Assembly (NCBI GenBank): GCA_023400235.1
Contig: JAEXFI010000037.1
Location: forward strand, 1 to 64,000
DNA from: Bacillota bacterium
Lineage (GTDB): Bacteria; Bacillota; Clostridia; Acetivibrionales; DSM-1351
Length of the DNA stretch: 64,000 nucleotides
Direction of reading: 5' to 3'
Shown here: piece after piece, positions 1 to 7,714 of the stretch
Numbering within the stretch: the stretch's first letter is position 1
Layout of the letters: every line of letters begins with the position of its first letter
Position numbers and translations under genes: made by a program
The notes under the pieces: generated by a model
Databases searched by the model: none
What the model saw: only the letters and a program-made list of their open reading frames with translations
What the model was told of the DNA's origin: nothing

Positions 1-3
1 TAT

Positions 4-1260
4 ATGAAGCTTGACAAGCAGGAGCTATATGATAAAAAAGGCAAATATGTGGGCTGCGGACCCAGTACGGCTAAGAGCTTGAATACTGCATATAAATTGT
101 TGAATAATTCCTATGTGCCTGAGCAGGCAAAAAATGGTATAATGGGAATGGGAAAAAGCCCGGAAAATAATTCAGCGTATAATTGGGACATAAAAGCAGG
201 GGTGTACAACGCCTATGTAAAAGAAGCCCAAGTAATGCTCATGAATATGGGATACAGGCTGCCTAAATATGGTGCTGATGGGAAGTGGAGCAATAGCGGT
301 GAAACTTATGAAGCTCTGCTGAGTTTTCAAAAAAGCTGTAAATCAGCCTTTGAAGGCGTAAAGAAAAATGGGAATGCCGGGAACCTTAAGCCTGTGGAAC
401 ACTTCCAGGGCATTGAGCCCACAGGGAGCTTGGATCAGCGTACATATGCTGCCTTGCAGAAGGAAAAAACCAAGAGGGTAAATGTAAATTACAATAATAC
501 CACTCCAAAGAAAGTTGAAAATGGAAAAAACGGGACAGGTAATACTGCAGACTTAATCGGCCCACTCATTCCTCAGGAGATAAGTAATGATATTACAGCT
601 TTAAATATAATTTCATTAGTAACTTTGTACAAAAAAATGAGTGCTACTGAAAGAATTGAAGCTTTGCTAGACATATCAAAAGGTTCAAATAATATGCTGA
701 TAAGGGCAGGCGTAATCCCGGCAATTATAGTTAATGAGCCTCAAAAGTTGGTAGAAAATATTAAGGCTGCTGTCCAATTTCAGCTTAATATAGGCACTAA
801 TTTTGAAGACCCAGATATGGCTGAAGCTTTTGCTTCAGTATTTACAGCGTATATAACCGGGAAACTAGCTGAAGGAATAAAGTTGCCCTCTAAGGGAATG
901 GTTGACTCTGGGAATTATATTGTCAATAATGCAGAAAAGATAGCAGATGATATAATTAATATTAACAAAAAGTACTCAAATGGAAATCAGATGAATAATT
1001 CTATTTCAAACATTGTAAACTCAGCCTCATACTATGAAAACTCTTATGACCAGGTAGCTTCAATTACTAGGAGTATAACACAGCATGCTTTTGAAAACGG
1101 AAACAAACGAACAGCATTTGATACTTTAAATAAACTTTTAAAGGATATGAATTTAAAGAATTTATTGAATGATACTCAAAAGTGGGATTTAATAAACAAA
1201 ATGGGGGAAGGAGAAATTAAAAATGTTACAGATATTTCAAGAATACTTCAAGGAAAGTAA
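4..1260 (+). CDS. Peptidoglycan-binding / Doc-Fic toxin-domain protein (possibly 5' partial)
   Basis: The middle (about residues 70-155) resembles a PG_binding_1 cell-wall binding domain. The C-terminus carries HAFENGNKRT (His at about 361), which fits the Fic/Doc motif HxFx(D/N)GN(K/G)R. The lysine in GNKR is typical of Doc, a kinase that phosphorylates EF-Tu, rather than of AMPylating Fic enzymes. A wall-binding region followed by a C-terminal toxin domain is the plan of polymorphic or contact-dependent toxins. The frame is open to the left edge and no ribosome binding site is visible before the first ATG, so this may be the tail of a longer protein. The next gene overlaps the end by 38 bases and may encode immunity. 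A piece of the region around residues 31-50 recurs at 39.9 kb with a different C-terminal tip. The domain calls are by eye; the Doc motif is the firmest part. Confidence 0.62.
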   Translation: MKLDKQELYDKKGKYVGCGPSTAKSLNTAYKLLNNSYVPEQAKNGIMGMGKSPENNSAYNWDIKAGVYNAYVKEAQVMLMNMGYRLPKYGADGKWSNSGETYEALLSFQKSCKSAFEGVKKNGNAGNLKPVEHFQGIEPTGSLDQRTYAALQKEKTKRVNVNYNNTTPKKVENGKNGTGNTADLIGPLIPQEISNDITALNIISLVTLYKKMSATERIEALLDISKGSNNMLIRAGVIPAIIVNEPQKLVENIKAAVQFQLNIGTNFEDPDMAEAFASVFTAYITGKLAEGIKLPSKGMVDSGNYIVNNAEKIADDIININKKYSNGNQMNNSISNIVNSASYYENSYDQVASITRSITQHAFENGNKRTAFDTLNKLLKDMNLKNLLNDTQKWDLINKMGEGEIKNVTDISRILQGK

Positions 1261-1639
1261 TATTCGATTATTTCTTAAGTATGATGGTGAAAGAAGCAAG
1301 GATATATTTACTTCAATGATTGTTGATTCAGGCAATCCCGATGCAACATTAGTGAAAAATACAGACGATTTGTACACAACTTTTTTAGAGCAGGTTAAAG
1401 AAAGAAATATCAAAATACCTGACGAGACAAATAAATTGTTATTTGAAACATTTTTGAAAATGAAAGATGCATTAATAAATAAATATGGTCCAAAGTTAGT
1501 ATTTGTTTTAACTATTGAGAAGAAAGAAAAGATAGAATACTATACATCAATACATTATGAATCTGTTATGAAAAATAGTAAAAGCCAATGTTTTAATGAA
1601 GTTTTATCCTTCCTTGAATTACAGGATTTATTAGATTAA
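1223..1639 (+). CDS. Hypothetical protein, candidate immunity protein for the Doc-type toxin
   Basis: This 138-residue protein has no family I recognise. The ATG lies inside the end of the toxin-domain gene and is preceded by a strong GGGGGAAGGAG about 11 bases upstream, so the two genes are probably co-translated. It is acidic to neutral, apparently soluble, with no signal peptide. Small soluble proteins encoded immediately downstream of polymorphic toxin C-termini are usually cognate immunity proteins. That is the basis for the call; nothing in the sequence itself proves it. Confidence 0.45.
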   Translation: MLQIFQEYFKESNIRLFLKYDGERSKDIFTSMIVDSGNPDATLVKNTDDLYTTFLEQVKERNIKIPDETNKLLFETFLKMKDALINKYGPKLVFVLTIEKKEKIEYYTSIHYESVMKNSKSQCFNEVLSFLELQDLLD

Positions 1640-1821
1640 TATTTTGACTGAGGTCACGCAGCTTGCTGATGGTCTTTTTTTTTTAGCACAAGGTGATTAG
1701 AGAATCCAATCATTATGGGTACGTACTTTTTAAAACCGATTTTTATCATGTTTTATTTGCTTCATGTCCTAGAGGCCCCTCAAACTTGTGATTTAAAGAT
1801 GGTTGGAAAATAAAAATTAGC

Positions 1822-1881
1822 AACTCTATTTCGTATTTGAGAAACTAAATTATTGAATTGTAAAAACATTCAACTTACAGA
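1822..1881. repeat. 60-bp direct repeat, copy 1 of 2
   Basis: This 60-bp stretch (beginning AACTCTATTTCGTATTTGAG) recurs at 16993-17052 in the same orientation with two differences. Neither copy lies in a gene. The flanks are unrelated, so the unit itself was copied; it may be the remnant of an insertion-sequence end. Confidence 0.8.
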
Positions 1882-1946
1882 GTCACTTGTTTCTCAACTT
1901 CTATTATAATTTATATAAATTTTATTAATCAAACATTTCAGCATGC

Positions 1947-1986
1947 AGTGCTCTTTGATTTTAATCTATCAAAGGGCACTTTTTAT
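1947..1986 (+). terminator. Hairpin with T-run, terminator-like
   Basis: The arms AGTGCTCTTTGAT (1947-1959) and ATCAAAGGGCACT (1968-1980) pair with a single G-T mismatch around an 8-base loop and are followed by a T-run. The hairpin lies before a decayed reading frame and could be a terminator or an attenuator left from a lost operon. Confidence 0.5.
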
Positions 1987-2009
1987 ATTTCAGAAAAGGA
2001 GAGGATCAA

Positions 2010-2162
2010 ATGCCAGAAAAAGAAAAAGTGATGACCATAACGCTGATGAGGACAGATTTATACGATGCGCCGGGATACAGCGGCACATACATTGCACATA
2101 CATTGCTCTTCCGGCAGGCAAGGGGGAACTGCAGGTGTAAAAGTCAAGCAGAATTTTCATAG
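2010..2162 (+). pseudogene. Frameshifted N-terminal remnant, antirestriction (ArdA-like) or mobile-element protein
   Basis: A good ribosome binding site (AAAGGAGAGG) precedes an ATG whose frame begins MPEKEKVMTITLMRTDLYDA and continues through GYSGTYIA. It then runs into out-of-frame codons and stops after 50 residues. The expected continuation, ALPAGKGELQ, is in the next frame, so a frameshift near 2100 has broken the gene. The start is reminiscent of ArdA-like antirestriction proteins of conjugative elements. That family call is weak; the breakage is visible. Confidence 0.35.
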
Positions 2163-2166
2163 GTAT

Positions 2167-2263
2167 GGTAAGGAGTTTTTTCCTAATGCCGGTAAGCAGT
2201 TTTTTCTGAGATATGGTAAGCAGAATTTTTTAGTTACGGTAAGCAGTTTTTTCAGGTAAACAG
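2167..2263. repeat. 24-bp-period repeats of an IS21-type element end
   Basis: The motif GGTAAGCAGTTTTTTC or close variants begins at 2167, 2191, 2215 and 2239, an exact 24-bp period, and a fifth partial copy starts at 2255. Multiple short repeats inside the ends are a known feature of IS21-family elements, where they bind the transposase. The array directly abuts the istB remnant, as expected for that end of the element. Confidence 0.6.
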
Positions 2264-2465
2264 TTCCGGATGTTTCAGCCGGTAAGATTCACCACGGAGG
2301 GAAAAGCACTTGGCATGGTGCAGTATTCTGTCAAGCAAAGCCGTGGTCAGAACGGGATCACCCATCATTTCAGCCCAGTCTGTGATTTCCTTGTTTGTTG
2401 TAAAAACAATGGAAGAAGTCTCATAGGTGTCGCTTATGAATGTGAAAAACTTGTTGGCCTTTCAG
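2252..2465 (-). pseudogene. istB: IstB C-terminal fragment (IS21 family ATP-binding helper)
   Basis: The minus strand encodes about 70 residues. They include IVFTTNKEITDWAEMMGD, then ALLDRILHHAKCFSLRGESY and a terminal RLKHPELF, ending in a TGA at 2254-2252. This is the typical C-terminus of IstB, the AAA+ helper of IS21 transposases. The Walker motifs and the istA gene are missing and the frame is closed by a stop upstream, so only the distal end of the element survives. Confidence 0.7.
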
Positions 2466-2523
2466 AAAGAACAGTTAGTAAACCCTTGAGAGTATAAGAA
2501 GAAGATGAAGAACTCTCACATTT

Positions 2524-3465
2524 TCATATATATATAGCAAAGGTGTCCTGTAATCTGCTGATGAATAAATCTCTAAGTTCCGACGGTTCTATTATTTCTG
2601 CTTCCGGACCAAAGGATAACACTAATGATACAATATATGGAAATTCACATTCGGATACACACTGATGCAATATACCTGTATTTTCATCCTCCCATACTAT
2701 TTTGGAGAACTCAAAAAATAGGTTTGAATTACCCCGAACCGCTTTTCTGTTTATACGCAGTACAATCTCACGAGGGTTTTCGATAGGAGTGGAGCTGCTT
2801 TCTTTTAACCATTGCTTCAAGTGAGGGAGTTCTGTTTTACTGATGCTTCCCTCTCTTAATTCAATAATTCTGTCCGCTCTATAGAGGTTAATACGTTCGT
2901 TATTTAGGTCATAGGCGGGAAAATACCAGTAGCCGTGTTCAGAATATATTCCTATTGGAATTGCTGTTTTTTCTTTCCGGTCATCAAACGAATCATACGA
3001 GAAAAACAAAATCTGATTAACGATTGATGCACGGAATATCGTTTTGAGATAAGGTGTTTTTTCAATCCTATGCGGTATTTTCATAAATATATGTTTTTGA
3101 ATGCTGGCAAGTTTATTTCGCAAGGGTTCGGACACCTGCGCTAGAAGTTTATTCATAACTGAATCAATTTCAGCTTCATATGGAATATCTTGATACTGTC
3201 TGAGAGATTCATAAGTAAAAATAATTGAGGCTGTTTCTTCTTCTGTGAAGGAAACTGGCGGTAACATTTCACCATGAAGCATGGAATAGCCTCCGTTTCT
3301 TCCCACTTCGGAATAGAACGGCACACCCATTTCGGTTAATTCAAGTAGATCTCTCTGAATTGTGCGGATACTGACTTTAAATTCCTTTGCTAATTCCTGT
3401 GCAGTAAAAGCCTTCCTCCGATTAATATATAACCAGATATCAATTAAGCGTTTCATTTTTGACAT
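2524..3465 (-). CDS. HTH/WYL-domain transcriptional regulator (YafY-like)
   Basis: This 313-residue protein has an N-terminal HTH_11 winged helix (about residues 8-60, including ELAKEFKVSIRTIQRDLLEL) and a central WYL-type domain (about 140-205, with YFPAYDLNNERINLYRADRI). WYL proteins are cytoplasmic ligand-sensing regulators. It is transcribed divergently from the VOC-fold gene across a 132-base gap that contains several inverted repeats. It therefore probably controls that gene and itself. The length is normal for the family. Confidence 0.85.
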   Translation of the reverse strand: MSKMKRLIDIWLYINRRKAFTAQELAKEFKVSIRTIQRDLLELTEMGVPFYSEVGRNGGYSMLHGEMLPPVSFTEEETASIIFTYESLRQYQDIPYEAEIDSVMNKLLAQVSEPLRNKLASIQKHIFMKIPHRIEKTPYLKTIFRASIVNQILFFSYDSFDDRKEKTAIPIGIYSEHGYWYFPAYDLNNERINLYRADRIIELREGSISKTELPHLKQWLKESSSTPIENPREIVLRINRKAVRGNSNLFFEFSKIVWEDENTGILHQCVSECEFPYIVSLVLSFGPEAEIIEPSELRDLFISRLQDTFAIYI

Positions 3466-3487
3466 AAAAAATTCCTTTCATAAATAA

Positions 3488-3500
3488 GACAATATTTGTC
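3488..3500. promoter_or_regulatory. Inverted repeat in the 5' region of the WYL regulator gene
   Basis: GACAA-TAT-TTGTC is a perfect 5-bp inverted repeat 23 bases upstream of the regulator start. It could serve autoregulation. Confidence 0.3.
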
Positions 3501-3528
3501 GTAATTTCATTGTACAATAATATTATCA

Positions 3529-3561
3529 AATTGTTAGTAACAATTGATATGAAGTTACTAA
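3529..3561. promoter_or_regulatory. Overlapping palindromes between the WYL regulator and VOC genes
   Basis: AATTGTTAGTAACAATT (3529-3545) is a perfect 17-bp palindrome. Its TTAGTAAC half (3534-3541) is also repeated in inverted form as GTTACTAA at 3554-3561. The pair sits 37-69 bases upstream of the VOC gene, where an operator would be expected. Confidence 0.5.
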
Positions 3562-3597
3562 TAATTTAACTTAATCTAACATAGGAGGAACAATTCA

Positions 3598-4107
3598 ATG
3601 CCACAAACAGAAAAATCAGTGTCAAAGAAATATAACACAGTAGCCATATGGTTGACCACGAAAAGTACGGATAAATTAATTAGCTTTTTAACTGAGGCTT
3701 TTAACGCCAAAGAGCTAGGCCGGGTATATAATGAAGATGGTTCGATAGGTCATGCTGAAGTACAGATTGGTGATTCAAAAATATTAATGTTTGATTCAAA
3801 ATCCGAATGGCCTCCCTTTCGCAGTTTTATTCACTTGTACGTAGAGAACGGAGATGAGCTTTATGAGCAAGCACTTAAAGCTGGAGCTATGTCTATGACA
3901 AAGATGACAACTCATTTTTGGGGTGACAGGGGTGGACGCGTAATAGACCCTTATGGAAACATATGGTGGATAAATTCACATGTTGAGGATGTGAGTGCAG
4001 AAGAAATGGAAAGGCGTGCAAAGCAAAAGGAGTATATAGAAGCAATGGATTACGCGCAAAGCAGCTTTAATCCATTTTTATCGACTGACTATTTGTCAAA
4101 TTCATAA
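3598..4107 (+). CDS. VOC superfamily (glyoxalase/PhnB-like) protein
   Basis: This 169-residue protein has the paired beta-alpha-beta-beta-beta pattern of the vicinal oxygen chelate fold. It includes AEVQIGDSKILMFDSK and GDRGGRVIDPYGNIWWI, the latter characteristic of PhnB/YdeN-type VOC proteins. The substrate cannot be told; relatives include bleomycin-binding proteins and small dioxygenases. A strong AGGAGG lies eight bases before the ATG. It is probably controlled by the divergent WYL regulator. The first dispersed repeat (4205) lies just downstream. Confidence 0.82.
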   Translation: MPQTEKSVSKKYNTVAIWLTTKSTDKLISFLTEAFNAKELGRVYNEDGSIGHAEVQIGDSKILMFDSKSEWPPFRSFIHLYVENGDELYEQALKAGAMSMTKMTTHFWGDRGGRVIDPYGNIWWINSHVEDVSAEEMERRAKQKEYIEAMDYAQSSFNPFLSTDYLSNS

Positions 4108-4204
4108 CGAAGATCATAATAATCAATTAAAGGAACAGTATTTTGAATTTAAATTAAATTGCATTTGAAATAGAAAATTAGTGAGGTTTTGGTTATAATT
4201 CCTT

Positions 4205-4327
4205 GCCACCAAGGCCCCACCAGGCTCAAAGGGCAAATGAGGAAGATAAACCACTATATGCAGTGGTTTTGGAGCAAAAAATGAGCGAAAATTGGGCCGA
4301 AAAAATGCAAATTTTGGCCCGTTTTTT
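4205..4327 (+). repeat. Dispersed intergenic repeat, copy R1
   Basis: It opens with GCCACCAAGGCCCCACCAGG (4205-4224), nearly identical to the openings at 21551, 23014 and 26010. Its right part (about 4271-4327) matches the right part of R3, including a G/C-rich hairpin followed by GTTTTTTG that could terminate transcription of the VOC gene. It starts 98 bases after that gene's stop codon. Confidence 0.7.
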
Positions 4328-4335
4328 GGGGGCAT

Positions 4336-4832
4336 ATTTTAGATGACATAGGTCATTTTTGATGATGACATAGACAATAGTTGAAAATTATGGTATGTAG
4401 AAGGAAGGAGAACAAGCTTTTGTTGGTGAGCTAATTTGTATAATATTAATAACAGGGGGGAAATTATGATAAATCCATGCTTTTTAAGTAAATACGGATA
4501 CTCTTCGCTTGCGCATACTGGACTCCAAATAAGTAGCAGTTGTAGGGACCTGTTTATTCCGCTGGCAGAGTTAGTAAATTGACTAATATAATGAAACTTA
4601 ATAGCCGTATAGATGAGCACGATGTTATATGTCCGGGTCACAAAGGGACATAGACAACGGATACCTTGACTATAGCCTTACTAGCAGCGGAACTGATACT
4701 CAGCTCAGGATATAGCAGACAACAACCAGCAGTGACAATTATCAATAATAGCCACTACAGATAAAGAGAGTATTTGTGATTCCAAAGACAGGGACCGGAT
4801 TACGCACATTCAAGGAGGGGGTAGAGGTTAGT
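4336..4832. other. Gene-poor gap with one possible 38-residue ORF
   Basis: About 500 bases have no recognisable gene. A 38-residue frame at 4466-4582 begins MINPCFLSKYGYSS and has a strong GGGGGG ribosome binding site before its ATG. I do not recognise it, and it could equally be a remnant. The short motif GACATAGACAA occurs at about 4367 and again at about 4648. Confidence 0.3.
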
Positions 4833-7385
4833 TCACTTTGTAGATTCGTTTACTTTTCGAATACACTGTGCACGGGTCTTTACCCCCAGTTTTTTATAAA
4901 TGCTGGTGGTGTGGGCTTTCACTGTGCGGAGTGAAATGCCAAGTTCAACTGAAATAGCTTGATTGCTGCATGCCTTTATTATTAACACTAGGACTCTTTT
5001 TTCTGCAGGGGTGAGAAGCTTTTCTATAGAATCGCTGTCCATAGGTGAAAGGATGAGGCGCGTGGTCTTGCTTGTTGCATCCAAAAGCTTGGCCGCATAT
5101 TTTTTCATGCCAGTGTTGGGAACGTTTTTACGAATATAAAGCTCCAATAGAGAGGTCATAGGAGAAAGCTCATCTGCAAAGCTCCTGACATAGTCTTCCT
5201 GGTAACCAATCGCAAGAGCTTCTTCAAAATACTTTAGCGCCAAGTGCTCATCGCCGGTGGTAAACGAGACCATCGCAAGAAGATTCAGAATCTCTACGGA
5301 GCTGTGCAGCCTCTTTTGATTTCTGGCAAATGCAAGAAGTCTGTTTAAGAGAAAAATAGCAGAGGAATACTTTTTCTTATATATCAGCATTCTGGACAAA
5401 ATGATGAACTCGTATTCCTTTGCCTTGGTAATATCCTGATGAGTATTCAGACGACATTCAGAGTACCATGTATCCAGCTTCTCATTCTGGTGCATTTCTA
5501 TATATAGCTTAGACTTGAAAGCCTTTACAAGATAAACCCAATGAGACTTATGAGAGGCAGCAGCCCTTTTTTCACACTCCAGAGCCAGTTCAACAGCACC
5601 GTTCATGTCGCCTTGGGCACGACGCAGCCTTGAAAGCGTAACTATTGCCGGAACAAGGGCACCCATGCAATCTGCGCTGACAGCTTCTTCAACGGCCATC
5701 GTCAATTTTGACAAGGCATCCCCAAGCCTATTGGTTTCGTAGAACAGTTCGCCTGCAACCAGAGGAGCATATCCTGGGTTCTTCGCTATAAGCATCCGAT
5801 AATTCTTAACGAAGGCGCCATAGGCATTTTCACTCGTTTTCATCATACTGATTATCATATGGTACATGGATCTGTACAGAGAAATATCGTACAAATTTAT
5901 TTCCATATATTCATTGGTAAATAATGAGCCTGAATTGAATGAATTCGCCTGGATGATAGACTTCAAGCATTGTACAAGGTTTCCGAGCCTGAGGTAGTAG
6001 TTGGCACGGGCAAACCAATAATTAGCAATAATTGACATGGGTAAGGAACCGCTCTCATTTTCTACACTCATAAAAAGTCTGTCTGCATTTGTAAAATCGG
6101 CAATTTCCACAAAATAAGATGCTTTCAGCAACGTAAGAAAGGGAGATTTGTCTTTGAAATCCGTCGGCAACAGATCAATCCAGCGGTTTATAATCGAAAA
6201 CTCACGCTGCCTCAGAAAAAAGGCGCCCTGAGCTTCGACCAGCGGAACAGCTGAGGGATAGTCTTCGCCCTGCAATAAATATTCAATTGCTTCGCTGATG
6301 TAACCATTGGATTTGCACCAGTTTCCGGCTTTCCTGTTCAGGTCTTTGATGAATGCCGGCCCGCGTTTTCTTACCCTCTTTAGTAAGAAATCCAGAAAAA
6401 TATGATGGTAACGAAAATAGTTTCCCTCCGTGTCAAGTGCTATGAGGAAGCTGTTTTGTGAATACAGCTCCGATAGCATTACGTTGCCGTCACAGTCTGC
6501 AACTGCAGTGCAGAGGGAGCCGCAGAGCCAGCTGAGCACGGAGGTTTTTTCCATAAAAAGCTGCTGCTCCTCCGTCCAATTCATAAAAACGTCCTCTTCC
6601 AAATAGCTTTCTATTTGCAGGCTGCAATTCCCAAAGCTGTCAAAAATACTTCGCTTACTCTGTTCAGTACTCAATGAAAGCGAAACAGCTACCAATGCGG
6701 CGGCCCATCCTTCAGTATAGTTCTCTATTCTTTTTAACTCTTCTTTATTAAAGAGATATCCCTTCATATTATAGTATTCGGAAATTTCGTCGGCTTCAAA
6801 ACGCAAATCCTCCGGGCTTATTGTAAGAAGCTCGTCCTTTATATGTAATTTGGCCAGTCCAAGACGGGGCGGAGTCCTGCTGAGGATTATCAAATGAAGA
6901 TTTGAGGGCATATAGGAAATAAAAAAAGCTAATTTATCATAAATATCATGATTCATTATTAAATGTAGATCGTCCAGGACAAGAACGAAATGCTCTTCTA
7001 GTGATGTAATACGATCAATAATGATACTCAGATGAGTATTGGACGCGAAAAGCTCCTGATTTTCAAAAACATAATCCGTTTCCCTGCTTATTCCCGGAAG
7101 AATGCTGTTGAGGGCTGCACAGAAATATCTCCAAAACACGAATGGGTCGTTGTCGCCCGAGTCAATGGACAGCCAGGCATTTGCAACGGAAAGTTCCTCA
7201 AGCCATTTCAAAACAGCAGTAGTTTTCCCGAAGCCGGCTGGAGCGCTGACAACTGTGAGCTTGTAATGAAGTACTTTGTCAAGCTTTTTACAGAGAGTGC
7301 TGCGTGATAGAAGTTGTTTTCTCATCACAGGCAGTGTATATTTTGTTTTAAGTAAACCCGTAGTAGTTTTGTCGAATTTTATCAT
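4833..7385 (-). CDS. MalT-like (LAL-type) LuxR-family ATP-dependent regulator
   Basis: The N-terminus has a STAND/AAA-like ATPase with Walker A APAGFGKTT (about residue 50) and Walker B FVLVLDDLHLI. A long TPR-like helical region of about 450 residues follows. The C-terminus is a LuxR HTH (LTPAEKRVLVLII through ISLRTVKAHTTSIYKKLGVK). This matches MalT/LAL regulators, which activate promoters on binding an inducer and ATP. I chose the ATG at 7385; a TTG 27 bases further upstream would add nine residues but has no better ribosome binding site. The gene is divergent from the giant SLH gene, so it probably controls it. Confidence 0.85.
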   Translation of the reverse strand: MIKFDKTTTGLLKTKYTLPVMRKQLLSRSTLCKKLDKVLHYKLTVVSAPAGFGKTTAVLKWLEELSVANAWLSIDSGDNDPFVFWRYFCAALNSILPGISRETDYVFENQELFASNTHLSIIIDRITSLEEHFVLVLDDLHLIMNHDIYDKLAFFISYMPSNLHLIILSRTPPRLGLAKLHIKDELLTISPEDLRFEADEISEYYNMKGYLFNKEELKRIENYTEGWAAALVAVSLSLSTEQSKRSIFDSFGNCSLQIESYLEEDVFMNWTEEQQLFMEKTSVLSWLCGSLCTAVADCDGNVMLSELYSQNSFLIALDTEGNYFRYHHIFLDFLLKRVRKRGPAFIKDLNRKAGNWCKSNGYISEAIEYLLQGEDYPSAVPLVEAQGAFFLRQREFSIINRWIDLLPTDFKDKSPFLTLLKASYFVEIADFTNADRLFMSVENESGSLPMSIIANYWFARANYYLRLGNLVQCLKSIIQANSFNSGSLFTNEYMEINLYDISLYRSMYHMIISMMKTSENAYGAFVKNYRMLIAKNPGYAPLVAGELFYETNRLGDALSKLTMAVEEAVSADCMGALVPAIVTLSRLRRAQGDMNGAVELALECEKRAAASHKSHWVYLVKAFKSKLYIEMHQNEKLDTWYSECRLNTHQDITKAKEYEFIILSRMLIYKKKYSSAIFLLNRLLAFARNQKRLHSSVEILNLLAMVSFTTGDEHLALKYFEEALAIGYQEDYVRSFADELSPMTSLLELYIRKNVPNTGMKKYAAKLLDATSKTTRLILSPMDSDSIEKLLTPAEKRVLVLIIKACSNQAISVELGISLRTVKAHTTSIYKKLGVKTRAQCIRKVNESTK

Positions 7386-7606
7386 ATATTGTCCATGCCC
7401 AACATTTCTCAAGCTTTACCGAATTAGAAACAGGGGCGCGGTCCTCCTTAGCAATGGTTTGAATTAGCACTCTGATGGGAACATTATACTATTTTTATGA
7501 GTTTACTTGCAATATAAAGCCTGTGAAAGGCCATAAATCTATGATAGAGCGCAAGTCGAATAATTGCTGCTTGCATTATGGGCAAGGCTTGTGTCTAAGG
7601 ACAAGA

Positions 7607-7643
7607 ATTGTACTGAAGTATAAGTAATTGTACTTTAGTACAA
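7607..7643. promoter_or_regulatory. Inverted-repeat operator candidate upstream of the giant SLH gene
   Basis: TTGTACT-TT-AGTACAA (7628-7643) is a perfect 7-bp inverted repeat about 70 bases upstream of the SLH gene. A related TTGTACTGAAGTATAA lies just before it (from about 7609). Two adjacent similar sites fit binding by the divergent LuxR-type regulator. Confidence 0.45.
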
Positions 7644-7714
7644 TATTCAATACTCAAATGAATTGGTAAAATTTATTGCGAAGAGCGAATATTTTGTAGA
7701 GAAGGGTGATAAAA

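Noticed and set aside
2167..2263. CRISPR-like regular spacing of the 24-bp repeats
   Set aside because: The repeats are short, the 'spacers' are only about 8 bases and similar, and they abut istB. This is an IS21 end, not a CRISPR array.
4123..4335. Minus-strand 70-residue frame over repeat R1
   Set aside because: It covers the dispersed repeat and terminator; composition and position argue against coding.
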